Position numbers and translations under genes: made by a program. Shown one piece after another: positions 1 to 6,501 of a stretch of DNA of 7,695 nt. This DNA is from Deltaproteobacteria bacterium. GTDB lineage: Bacteria > JAEEML01. Where the stretch lies: positions 1-7,695 of the forward strand of contig JAEEML010000110.1 in NCBI GenBank assembly GCA_016283195.1, written 5' to 3'. The stretch's first letter is position 1. Each line of letters starts with the position of its first letter. Below the pieces are notes generated by a model that was not told the DNA's origin, did not search any database, and saw nothing but the letters and a program-made list of their open reading frames with translations.

Positions 1-1383
1 ACTTTCATGCTTTTCCAAAACAGCTGTTATTTCCTCTTTGGATTTAAAGCTGCTTTCCATCAAAGCGGTAATATAATCACTCCCGGCTGCGTAAACAAAA
101 AAGTTATCTTTTAATGCCCAGCCGACTTTGGATTTCTCACCGGTGCTATACACGGTGGCTCCGCTTATTTCACTTTTTATTAAATCCTTTTCCAAGGCTT
201 TGGAAAGCGGCGCGGAGAGCTCCTCGAGAAGAGGCGAAAAAGCATTGGTATCTTTTACGTGCGCACTCACGGCTATTTGCACTAATTCTAAAAATATCGC
301 TTCTTTATTAACTTTACCGCCGCCTTTAAGAAGCACAGGCAAAATACGCAAAACATCGCCCAGATGCACCGAAGCTATATATGGAGCGTTAAATTGCTGC
401 ACCAATTTACCGGCATAAGGCAGCAGGGGATTGGCCTCGCTATCGCTTGCGGCATCGGCAATAAGCGCCGCCACTTTATCTTCCATAAGAGAAATATCTG
501 CCGTAGCTAAGGCGTATAAGATTGTTTCAGCCGGCACATCCTGGGCGCCGTCGGCCAGTTTTCCGGCCGAGAGTACTCGCTGGGCCAAAGCGGCTGTCGC
601 CTGGCCCATTTGCAATTGCCCGGAGAGGTCAAAACGGCCTTTTTCGGCAGTAAAATCAAGCAATGCTCCGGTCACAATATCATCAAGTTTTTTAGTAAAA
701 GGCGCTTTATCATTGTTAAAGACATAAAAAGCGCCTTTGGGTGCCACCCGCTTTTTGAGCTCATTAAATTTAGGTAAATTACTGAGCTCCCGGCCGTTGC
801 TGTTTTTGAGAAAAGCGGCGAATTTTTGTGCCCATTCACTTTTATTAAATATATAGGCATACTTACCTTCAAAGGTGTAATAAACAGTGTGCTTATTGCT
901 AAGTTGCTCAAAAATACGGTCCTCAATAACCTGCTGCGAAACTGTTGGCTGCTCATCAATTTGGCCAAAAACATATTTAAATTGCTCAGCAAATTTCTTT
1001 TCATCAGCCACCGGCAAAATCGCAGCCAAACCGGCAGTTTCCCCCTTTTGCGGCACATTTTGATTATAGGCAAAAAAGGCCGCCCCGGCCGAGACATCGA
1101 GGCCCATTTTTTTATAATCTCCGGCTACTGTGGGGTCAAAACCGTAGCGCACCTTAATACTCGCTTTAATGTTTTCCAAATCGGCGGCGCTATCAGGTGA
1201 AACCAAGCCGTTTATAAAATCGTTCATTGCAGCTACAGCTTTTGAAAGCTCAGGAATTATCGCCACTTGCGAGCTATCGCCGGGTACAGCCGCTTCAATC
1301 GGCTTACGCCCACTACCGCAAGTACAACCGCCAGCGCATAAAATAGCCGAGAAAAGAAGACAAATTTTTAATTGCTTTCTCAT
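1..1383 (-). CDS. Putative outer/inner-membrane lipoprotein, C-terminus beyond the window
   Basis: I read this as an open frame from ATG at 1383 to the left edge: 461 codons without a stop, so the gene is partial at its 3' end. The N-terminus has a short basic start (MRKQLK), a hydrophobic stretch and LCAGGC with the lipobox Cys at about residue 20, so it is probably a signal-peptidase-II lipoprotein exported across the inner membrane. The mature part starts Gly/Ser-rich, then holds a soluble domain with GFDPTVAGDYKKMGLDVSAG at about residues 80-100. A second, similar-looking segment (KSKVGWALKDNFFVYAAG) lies near the cut end. This style recalls DUF3352-like lipoproteins of deltaproteobacterial lineages, but I cannot assign a family or function. 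It lies 56 bases downstream of rpsA on the same strand. I see no terminator or convincing promoter between them, so read-through from rpsA is possible. The Shine-Dalgarno is weak (AGGA about 13 bases upstream). Confidence 0.85.
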   Translation of the reverse strand, partial: MRKQLKICLLFSAILCAGGCTCGSGRKPIEAAVPGDSSQVAIIPELSKAVAAMNDFINGLVSPDSAADLENIKASIKVRYGFDPTVAGDYKKMGLDVSAGAAFFAYNQNVPQKGETAGLAAILPVADEKKFAEQFKYVFGQIDEQPTVSQQVIEDRIFEQLSNKHTVYYTFEGKYAYIFNKSEWAQKFAAFLKNSNGRELSNLPKFNELKKRVAPKGAFYVFNNDKAPFTKKLDDIVTGALLDFTAEKGRFDLSGQLQMGQATAALAQRVLSAGKLADGAQDVPAETILYALATADISLMEDKVAALIADAASDSEANPLLPYAGKLVQQFNAPYIASVHLGDVLRILPVLLKGGGKVNKEAIFLELVQIAVSAHVKDTNAFSPLLEELSAPLSKALEKDLIKSEISGATVYSTGEKSKVGWALKDNFFVYAAGSDYITALMESSFKSKEEITAVLEKHES

Positions 1384-1387
1384 TTTT

Positions 1388-1430
1388 ATTAGTTATTCCT
1401 ATAGTCAAACACTATGTTAATTAGTTATTC
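1388..1430 (-). repeat. 11-bp direct repeat pair flanking a small hairpin, rpsA-lipoprotein spacer
   Basis: The sequence ATTAGTTATTC occurs at 1388-1398 and again, identical, at 1420-1430, 32 bases apart. Between the copies, 1400-1405 and 1411-1416 form a 6-bp stem (one G.U on one strand) with a 5-base loop. There is no U-tract, so it is not an intrinsic terminator. It may be a regulatory site for the lipoprotein gene, or chance in an A/T-rich spacer. Confidence 0.3.
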
Positions 1431-1439
1431 GTTTTTGGC

Positions 1440-3101
1440 TTAGCTGTTTTTCTTTAAAGATTCCGGCATAATATCAGCAAGTTGTCCGAGTGTTTTATTT
1501 TGGTCGGCCAAATAATCAAGCGTGCCACTGCCCTCTTTCACCGCCTTCATGGAGAGGGAGATCTTTTGCTTTTTGGTGTCAACGGAAAGAATAGCGGCAT
1601 CCACTTCCTGGCCGATGGTCAAAAAGGAGCTTATATCTTCTACTCTTTCTTCAGCTAGCTCGCTCACATGGCAAAGGCCGACAAAACCTGGCTCGATTTC
1701 CAAGAAAGCGCCAAAAGATTCAATGCTTTTCACCTTGGCCGTTACTACGGAGCCGGGTTTGTTTTTAGCGGCAAAGACCTGCCAGGGATCTTCTGTAAGC
1801 TGCTTAAGCCCCAGCGAAAGACGCTCTTTTTCAAGATCAATAGCTAAAACCACCACTTCCAGCTCATCACCGGTTTTAAAGCGCTCACCAAGTACAATAT
1901 TGCGCTCTGTCCAGGAAATGTCGCTGCGGTGCAAAAGGCCGGTGAGCCCATGCGGCACATCCACAAAAAGGCCAAATTCGGCGATATCTTTAATCACGCC
2001 TTTAACATGGCTATTCACAGGATATTCCTTAGCAAATAATTCCCACGGATTAGGATCCACATGTTTTAAACTGAGCGACAAACGATGAGCCTTTTCATCT
2101 ACTTCCAAAATATAAACTTTAACTTCGTCGCCAACAGCAAGAGCATCACTTGGTTTACTAATGCGCTTATTCCAGCTAAAAGTAGAAATGTGTGCCAGCC
2201 CCTCAACGCCGGGGAAAAGCTCAATAAAAGCGCCATATTTGGTCAGAGAGCTCACCTTGCCTTTTAAAATCGCCCCCACCTTTAATTCTGCCTGCGCGGC
2301 TGCCCATGGGTCGGCGGAAAGCTGCTTTAAGCCTAAATTAACCTTTTGATTTTCTTCATCAATTTTTAGCACTTTTACCTTGAGCTTTTGGCCCACTGCC
2401 ACTATATCGGCCACATTGGCCCGGCGGTCGTAACTCATGTCATTTATGTGCAAAAGGCCGCTGAAACCGCCAATATCCAAAAAAGCGCCATACTTTGTAA
2501 TACTCTCCACAACGCCTTCCACCACATCGCCCTCTTTTAATTTACTCAGCAATGCTTTTTGTGAAAGGCCGCGCTCAGCCGCCAAAATTGGCCGCCTACT
2601 CACAACAATTTGGCCCTTCTTCTCATCCAATTTTGTAATAATAACGGCTACTTTTTTATCAACAACCGAGAGAGGATCACTTAATGGTTTTAAATCAACC
2701 TGGCTGTTTGGCAAAAAAGCTTTGGTGCCGATATCCACAGCATAGCCGCCTTTTATTTGCGCTACCACCACACCGGAGAGCTCTTTTTTTTCTGCAAAGG
2801 CCTCCTGCAAATCGCTCCAGAGTTTAAGGCGATCGGCCATGACTTTGGAGAGCAAAACTTTTTTATTTTCAGCATCAAGCTCCTCAATATAAAAGTTGAA
2901 TGATTCTCCACTTTTAGGCGCATGAACAAACTGTTTCAATGAAACTTCTGCCGGAAATCCGGCGCCAAAATCCACCACCGCGAATTCATCTTTAAGCGCC
3001 GTAACTTTGCCTTTTACGGTGGCTCCGGCATTGAGGCCGGTAATAGGTTCGCTGGTGGCTGCTTCAACTTCTTCCTGAATTACCTGATTTGTGTTTTCCA
3101 T
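1440..3101 (-). CDS. rpsA: 30S ribosomal protein S1
   Basis: This is the ribosomal S1 protein, which binds mRNA single strands on the 30S subunit and helps initiation on structured or weak-SD messages. The 553 residues hold six S1 (OB-fold) repeats at roughly 24-90, 105-170, 188-260, 272-347, 361-434 and 447-520. Repeats 3-6 are the best conserved, each with a (K)YGAF/FGxF strand, a G(L)LHxS-type loop and an ending like VNLGLKQL. DPW-type linkers follow repeats 3-5 (ADPW, PNPW, EDPW). The first two repeats are divergent, as is usual for the ribosome-docking domains. Length and repeat number match proteobacterial S1. A GTG four codons upstream also opens the frame, but it lies inside the Shine-Dalgarno (GAGG/AGGA at 3107-3111, 5 bases before the ATG), so I chose the ATG at 3101. 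The acidic N-terminal tail and Lys-rich C-terminus are unremarkable. Confidence 0.97.
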   Translation of the reverse strand: MENTNQVIQEEVEAATSEPITGLNAGATVKGKVTALKDEFAVVDFGAGFPAEVSLKQFVHAPKSGESFNFYIEELDAENKKVLLSKVMADRLKLWSDLQEAFAEKKELSGVVVAQIKGGYAVDIGTKAFLPNSQVDLKPLSDPLSVVDKKVAVIITKLDEKKGQIVVSRRPILAAERGLSQKALLSKLKEGDVVEGVVESITKYGAFLDIGGFSGLLHINDMSYDRRANVADIVAVGQKLKVKVLKIDEENQKVNLGLKQLSADPWAAAQAELKVGAILKGKVSSLTKYGAFIELFPGVEGLAHISTFSWNKRISKPSDALAVGDEVKVYILEVDEKAHRLSLSLKHVDPNPWELFAKEYPVNSHVKGVIKDIAEFGLFVDVPHGLTGLLHRSDISWTERNIVLGERFKTGDELEVVVLAIDLEKERLSLGLKQLTEDPWQVFAAKNKPGSVVTAKVKSIESFGAFLEIEPGFVGLCHVSELAEERVEDISSFLTIGQEVDAAILSVDTKKQKISLSMKAVKEGSGTLDYLADQNKTLGQLADIMPESLKKNS

Positions 3102-3148
3102 AAAAATCCTCACAAAATAGAATAGAACCCAATCAATGTGGGCGCGCT

Positions 3149-3178
3149 ATTATAGGGTCTTTAAAAACTGGTTTGCAA
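3149..3178 (-). promoter_or_regulatory. Sigma-70-type promoter of rpsA
   Basis: Read on the minus strand there is TTGCAA (3173-3178), 18 bases, then a perfect TATAAT (3149-3154). Transcription would start near 3142, giving a leader of about 40 bases before the rpsA ATG. The leader holds a short CCCA...TGGG inverted repeat (about 3129-3141). The promoter is divergent from that of cysK, and the two -35 boxes are about 85 bases apart. Confidence 0.75.
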
Positions 3179-3230
3179 GAGTTAGTGTAATTTATAGAAA
3201 AAAAGTTCCCCGGTTTTTAATGGCGGCGCC

Positions 3231-3290
3231 AAAAATTTTTTTAATTTTTTCAAAACACCTATTGACATAGTAGGTAAATAGGATTTATAA
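3231..3290 (+). promoter_or_regulatory. Sigma-70-type promoter of cysK with upstream A/T tract
   Basis: A perfect TTGACA at 3262-3267 is followed by TTATAA at 3285-3290 (17-base spacer) or TATAAG at 3286-3291 (18-base spacer). The 20-base run of A and T at 3231-3250, just upstream of the -35 box, is placed and composed like an UP element for the RNA polymerase alpha subunit. Transcription would start near 3297, about 45 bases before the cysK ATG. Confidence 0.75.
3258..3282. promoter_or_regulatory. Candidate operator over the cysK -35 region
   Basis: CCTATT (3258-3263) and AATAGG (3277-3282) form a perfect 6-bp inverted repeat spanning 25 bases. A second, nested near-palindrome pairs the same left arm with AGTAGG (3269-3274). 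Both cover the -35 box. Cysteine genes in several phyla are controlled by Rrf2-family regulators (CymR, IscR) that bind partly palindromic sites of about this length, so such a regulator is a reasonable guess. The sequence does not match a consensus I can recite exactly. Confidence 0.35.
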
Positions 3291-3298
3291 GAGCGCTT

Positions 3299-3317
3299 GC
3301 TTGCCACGGTGGCAAGC
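3299..3317. promoter_or_regulatory. Perfect 19-bp palindrome at the cysK transcription start
   Basis: GCTTGCCAC, one G, then GTGGCAAGC. The two 9-base arms are exact reverse complements. It lies at about +2 to +20 of the predicted cysK transcript and ends 13 bases before the GGAG ribosome binding site. It could be a repressor operator or a 5'-end mRNA hairpin that protects or regulates the message. There is no T-tract after it, so it is not a terminator. Confidence 0.6.
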
Positions 3318-3341
3318 CTAAAACGATTATGGAGAATTAAA

Positions 3342-4274
3342 ATGGCTAATATTTTTAAAGCAGTTGATGAACTTATCGGGAAAACTCCTCTTCTGGAGGT
3401 TAGCAAAATTGAGAAAAAATTGGCTCTAAAGGCACGCGTTTTGGTAAAACTCGAGGCCTTTAACCCAGCCGGCTCGGTAAAAGACCGCATCGCCATGAAC
3501 ATGATAAACGAAGCCGAAAAGAGCGGCAAATTGGCTCCCGGCGGCACTATTATCGAGCCCACTTCCGGCAATACCGGCATCGGTCTCGCCATGGTAGCTG
3601 CCGCACGCGGCTATCGCCTCATTATCGTTATGCCGGAAACCATGTCCATTGAGCGCCGCCAACTGGTAAAGGCTTACGGCGCCGAAGTAGTGCTTTCCGA
3701 AGGCGCCAAAGGCATGAAGGGCGCTATTGCCAAAGCCGAAGAACTTTCCAAAGAAATCCCCGGCAGCTTCATCGCCGGCCAATTTGTCAACCCGGCCAAC
3801 CCGGCTATTCACCGGGCGACAACCGGCCCGGAAATCTTTGCCGATACCGACGGGGCGGTGGATATTTTTGTGGCCGGCGTAGGCACCGGCGGCACCATCA
3901 CCGGCGTGGGCGAATATTTAAAGAGCCAAAAGCCCTCTATCAAAGTGGTGGCCGTTGAGCCCAAGAGCTCGGCTGTGCTCTCCACCGGCGTGGCCGGCGC
4001 GCACAAAATCCAGGGCATCGGCGCCGGCTTTGTCCCGGATGTTTTAAACACCAAGATTTATGATGAAATTATCCCTGTGGCCAACGAAGACGCCTTTGCC
4101 ACCGGCAAACTTTTGGGCAAAACCGAGGGCTTTTTGGCCGGTATCTCCTCCGGCGCCGCCCTCTGGGCTGCTATTGAGCTAGCTAAGCGCCCGGAAAATG
4201 AAGGCAAAACCATTGTGGCTCTTTTGCCCGATAGCGGCGACCGCTACTTCTCCACTCCCCTCTTTGAGGGCTAA
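3342..4274 (+). CDS. cysK: Cysteine synthase A (O-acetylserine sulfhydrylase)
   Basis: This PLP enzyme makes L-cysteine from O-acetyl-L-serine and sulfide in the cytosol, the last step of assimilatory sulfur uptake. The 310 residues fit the CysK family length. The PLP Schiff-base lysine is K47 in NPAGSVKDR. The substrate loop TSGNTG is at 74-79, the PLP-phosphate glycine loop GTGGT at 181-185, the pyrimidine-side serine is in GISSG (267-271), and the C-terminal PDSGDRYFST is at 296-305. TMSIERR at 100-106 is typical of CysK. The frame is open further upstream (an alternative start at 3297), but GGAG at 3331-3334, 7 bases before the ATG, decides for 3342. It stands alone behind its own promoter with no cysE or serine-pathway neighbour in view. 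Codon use is noticeably GC-richer (many GGC/GCC) than in the downstream gene, which fits high expression. Confidence 0.96.
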   Translation: MANIFKAVDELIGKTPLLEVSKIEKKLALKARVLVKLEAFNPAGSVKDRIAMNMINEAEKSGKLAPGGTIIEPTSGNTGIGLAMVAAARGYRLIIVMPETMSIERRQLVKAYGAEVVLSEGAKGMKGAIAKAEELSKEIPGSFIAGQFVNPANPAIHRATTGPEIFADTDGAVDIFVAGVGTGGTITGVGEYLKSQKPSIKVVAVEPKSSAVLSTGVAGAHKIQGIGAGFVPDVLNTKIYDEIIPVANEDAFATGKLLGKTEGFLAGISSGAALWAAIELAKRPENEGKTIVALLPDSGDRYFSTPLFEG

Positions 4275-4343
4275 AACAACTGCGCTTTCGGGCAACAAAA
4301 ATAATTACCACCCTTTAAATCAACTTTTAAGTCGGCATACCAT

Positions 4344-4373
4344 TTGACAAATTCCTCCCTTTGGCTATATACT
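4344..4373 (+). promoter_or_regulatory. Sigma-70-type promoter of the tail-anchored protein gene
   Basis: TTGACA (4344-4349) is followed after 18 bases by TATACT (4368-4373); TATATA at 4366 with a 16-base spacer also fits. The start would be near 4380, about 50 bases before the coding start. I see no clear terminator for cysK in 4275-4343, so cysK read-through could also reach the gene. Confidence 0.7.
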
Positions 4374-4431
4374 ACGCGCTATGCACTCAAGATGATTGCA
4401 TTTTTATTAAGCTTAAAAAGGAGTCTTGGTT

Positions 4432-5229
4432 TTGGAAGAGCAAGAGCCGAAAGTTGAGAATAACTTACCGCAATTATTTAGTTTTCAATATCAATTTGTG
4501 GCCAGTGCCGCTGAAGGCGGCTTTATTGCCGAAGATCGCTATAGCCAAGGCCGCAAAGTCCATATCTGGCCTATAGAGTTCACCGCCAAGCCGGATCTCC
4601 TGGCCATGATTGATTTTCAAAGCGCCATATATGATTTTAGAGCTCAACAGCGTAAAGACGAGCCGGCACTTTTAGAAGTAAAAGAAGATAGCTTCAAAAG
4701 CCCGCCAATAATATATATTATTGAAGAATTTAAGGAAGATAGCCACCGCTTAGCCGAAAAACCTTTTTATAAGCTATTAACTAAACATTTGGGCCGCTGG
4801 CTAAGAGAAGCTGAGGAATCGGAGCAGAAAATAGCGTCTTTTGAGGTAGTTAACTCCGATTCGCCTGCTCCTATGGAGCCCCGCCAAGAAGCACCGGAGC
4901 CGATGGAAGCAGAGCCGCTAAAAGCCGCAGTGCCACAGCAACTGCCGGAGCCGCCGCTCTCCGCTCAGCCACCGGAGCCGGCCCAGAATTTTTCAGTGCC
5001 GCCAACAGAGCTTTCTTATGATGAGGAGCTGGAATTACCACCTTATTCTGAAAATAGCGCTGACGATGACCCTTTAATCGACAGCTTTAAACCGCCGCTG
5101 ATAGTACGCCTGGTAGAAACCGTGCATGATATGGATGAACAGGGAAAAACGGCACTACCTCTCCTCATTTTCCCAGGAATCATTGTATTAATCTTTTTTG
5201 TAATGCTCTATGCCCATATATACGGCTAG
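4432..5229 (+). CDS. Tail-anchored membrane protein, N-terminal domain possibly a degenerate kinase N-lobe
   Basis: I do not recognise this 265-residue protein as a named family. It has three parts: a soluble N-terminal domain (about 14-130), an acidic Pro/Glu-rich linker (about 143-215) with PEP/PPE-type repeats, and one hydrophobic segment (about 241-262) only three residues from the end. That layout fits a tail-anchored protein with its bulk in the cytoplasm. In the N-domain, QYQFVASAAEGGF (19-31), AEDRYSQGRKVHIWPI (33-48), an acidic helix and IIYIIEEF (93-100) fall in the order of the glycine loop, VAIK strand and hinge of a Ser/Thr kinase N-lobe. The VAIK lysine would be Trp46, and no HRD or DFG region follows, so it could not be an active kinase. 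The start is a TTG at 4432 with AAGGAG (4418-4423) 8 bases upstream; the TTG at 4426 is too close to the SD, and a stop at 4414 excludes earlier starts. Confidence 0.85.
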   Translation: MEEQEPKVENNLPQLFSFQYQFVASAAEGGFIAEDRYSQGRKVHIWPIEFTAKPDLLAMIDFQSAIYDFRAQQRKDEPALLEVKEDSFKSPPIIYIIEEFKEDSHRLAEKPFYKLLTKHLGRWLREAEESEQKIASFEVVNSDSPAPMEPRQEAPEPMEAEPLKAAVPQQLPEPPLSAQPPEPAQNFSVPPTELSYDEELELPPYSENSADDDPLIDSFKPPLIVRLVETVHDMDEQGKTALPLLIFPGIIVLIFFVMLYAHIYG

Positions 5230-6438
5230 TTATGGTTTACGCAAAAAAGCATAATATTCATGTCTTAGCGGGCGATAGCCGTTTTCTTTCATCGCTGCGT
5301 AGCGGTAGTTATAGGCCGCTTTTTTGTGGCTGCCGGTGGCAATATAGCGCATAGATTCCTGCATATAGCTATCTATCTTATGCAAACTGTCTGTCGTATT
5401 TATCACCGGAAAATACCAGCGGCACCAGGTGAGCTCATTTTTTGTGGGGTTATCATAAAATTTGCGCTTAAAGTAGCGGATAAAAACGCGCACCGCCTGG
5501 TCACCCGTCGCCCCCTTTTTGCGCCGCCAGCGATAGATAGCGCGGGCCTTGCGCCGCACTTTGGCTTTTATTTTCTGCAAAGCAACCGCCGAAATATCAA
5601 TAGTGCCGTTATGATAAAAAAAGCCTAAAAATTCCCAGCCTTCACCGGGGGCGCTGTGTTTTATTTTGCGCGGATTCAGCGTTAAGCCGCGCTCAGCCAA
5701 AAAGCTTTTTATAAATTCAAAATGGCCGTTAAGCTCCTCCGCCGTCGGCGCAAAAAGAATAATATCATCAGCATAACGGGCATAAGGTATTTTAAGCGCC
5801 CAAAAGTGTTCGTCCAGAGCCGCAAGATACAAATCGGCCAAAAAAGGCGAAAGCGGGCTACCGGCGATTATGCCCTTCTGCATGGCTTCCGGCCCACTCT
5901 GGGTTATTGCGTAAGGGTCGCGCAAAATAGCGGCCATAAAGTCATAAAGGCGATCCTCACCTTTAAGCACCTCTTGCAACATAGGCAAAAGCAAAGCAAC
6001 ATCCACAGAATTAAAATAATCGTGAATATCCAGCTTTAGGGCATACATGGCTCTTATGCGCGGCCGCTTTACCAAATAGCGCAGGGCATCTTTGGCGCTC
6101 TTGCCGCTGATAAAAGAATAGAGATTTTTGGCAAAGAGGCTGTCGTAGCGGTGGAGCGCATGGCCGAAAAAGCGCAAGAGCTCATTTTCGGCCTGGGGAA
6201 AAGCAAAAACCGCCCGTTTGCGGTCGGTGCCCTTTTTGTTTAAAAGGATCCGCTCAGGGTGCGGGAAAGGCAGCCCGGCCGCTAAATTTTCCAAAATAGG
6301 CAGATACTGTTTTTCATCAATAAACTTGCGCAGATAGCGTTCTTCGCGCTTAGTAAGATGGCCGCTATCCAGCACCTTATTGTAATATTCTTCCCAAGCT
6401 GCCGGGCTCCATGCCTGCTCATATATATCTTTTGGCAA
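5230..6438 (-). CDS. Stand-alone reverse transcriptase (RVT_1 fold)
   Basis: This 402-residue protein is an RNA-directed DNA polymerase. The catalytic Asp of motif A is D137 in KLDIHDYFNSV, and the YADD box is at 222-225. Motif B is QKGIIAGSPLSPFLADLYL (187-205), motif D includes NPRKIK (255-260) and motif E is EFLGFFY (269-275). RT1/RT2-like segments lie at about 62-120. The very basic C-terminal part (290-402, ending in YRPLRHEYY) is a thumb-like region; no HNH endonuclease follows, so it is not a complete mobile group II intron ORF. I find no retron NAXXH or VTG signature, and motif B has SP rather than the SQ typical of diversity-generating elements. It is best called an unclassified bacterial RT, perhaps of the UG/Abi or group-II-like set. 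The start is TTG at 6438 with GGAG (6447-6450) 8 bases upstream; no other in-frame start precedes motif A. Its stop abuts that of the convergent gene with no base between. Confidence 0.92.
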   Translation of the reverse strand: MPKDIYEQAWSPAAWEEYYNKVLDSGHLTKREERYLRKFIDEKQYLPILENLAAGLPFPHPERILLNKKGTDRKRAVFAFPQAENELLRFFGHALHRYDSLFAKNLYSFISGKSAKDALRYLVKRPRIRAMYALKLDIHDYFNSVDVALLLPMLQEVLKGEDRLYDFMAAILRDPYAITQSGPEAMQKGIIAGSPLSPFLADLYLAALDEHFWALKIPYARYADDIILFAPTAEELNGHFEFIKSFLAERGLTLNPRKIKHSAPGEGWEFLGFFYHNGTIDISAVALQKIKAKVRRKARAIYRWRRKKGATGDQAVRVFIRYFKRKFYDNPTKNELTWCRWYFPVINTTDSLHKIDSYMQESMRYIATGSHKKAAYNYRYAAMKENGYRPLRHEYYAFLRKP

Positions 6439-6466
6439 TTCTCTTGCTCCAAATCACGCTTGCCCC

Positions 6467-6501
6467 AAAAAAACAAAAGCCCATGAAGTCATGGGCCTTT
6501 G
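6467..6501 (-). terminator. Intrinsic terminator between the structured RNA and the RT gene
   Basis: On the minus strand 6501-6489 and 6486-6474 form a 13-bp stem (core GCCCATGA with TCATGGGC) with a 2-base loop, realistically a tetraloop. A U-rich tract, UUUUGUUUUUUU (6478-6467), follows it. The pair 6497/6478 is G.U on this strand but an A.C mismatch on the other, and only this strand has the U-tract, so the direction is clear. The RT start codon lies 28 bases beyond the tract, so RT expression probably depends on read-through or antitermination. Confidence 0.85.

Noticed and set aside
672-1097. A 141-codon minus-strand frame
   Set aside because: It lies wholly inside the lipoprotein gene in another frame, with low-complexity content and no ribosome binding site.
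3182-3592. A minus-strand frame across the start of cysK
   Set aside because: It would read through the cysK promoter and palindrome and overlap the real cysK start; it is a shadow.
4275-4343. A terminator after cysK
   Set aside because: Only a weak GGG/CCC dyad with a long loop is present, and no T-tract follows it.
4361-4576. A plus-strand frame starting with ATG at 4361 just before the tail-anchored gene
   Set aside because: Its start lies upstream of the predicted -10 box, so it would not be in the transcript, and it runs out of frame into the real gene.
5230-6438. Diversity-generating retroelement
   Set aside because: Motif B is GSPLSP rather than the SQ form, and I saw no template/variable repeat pair in the window.
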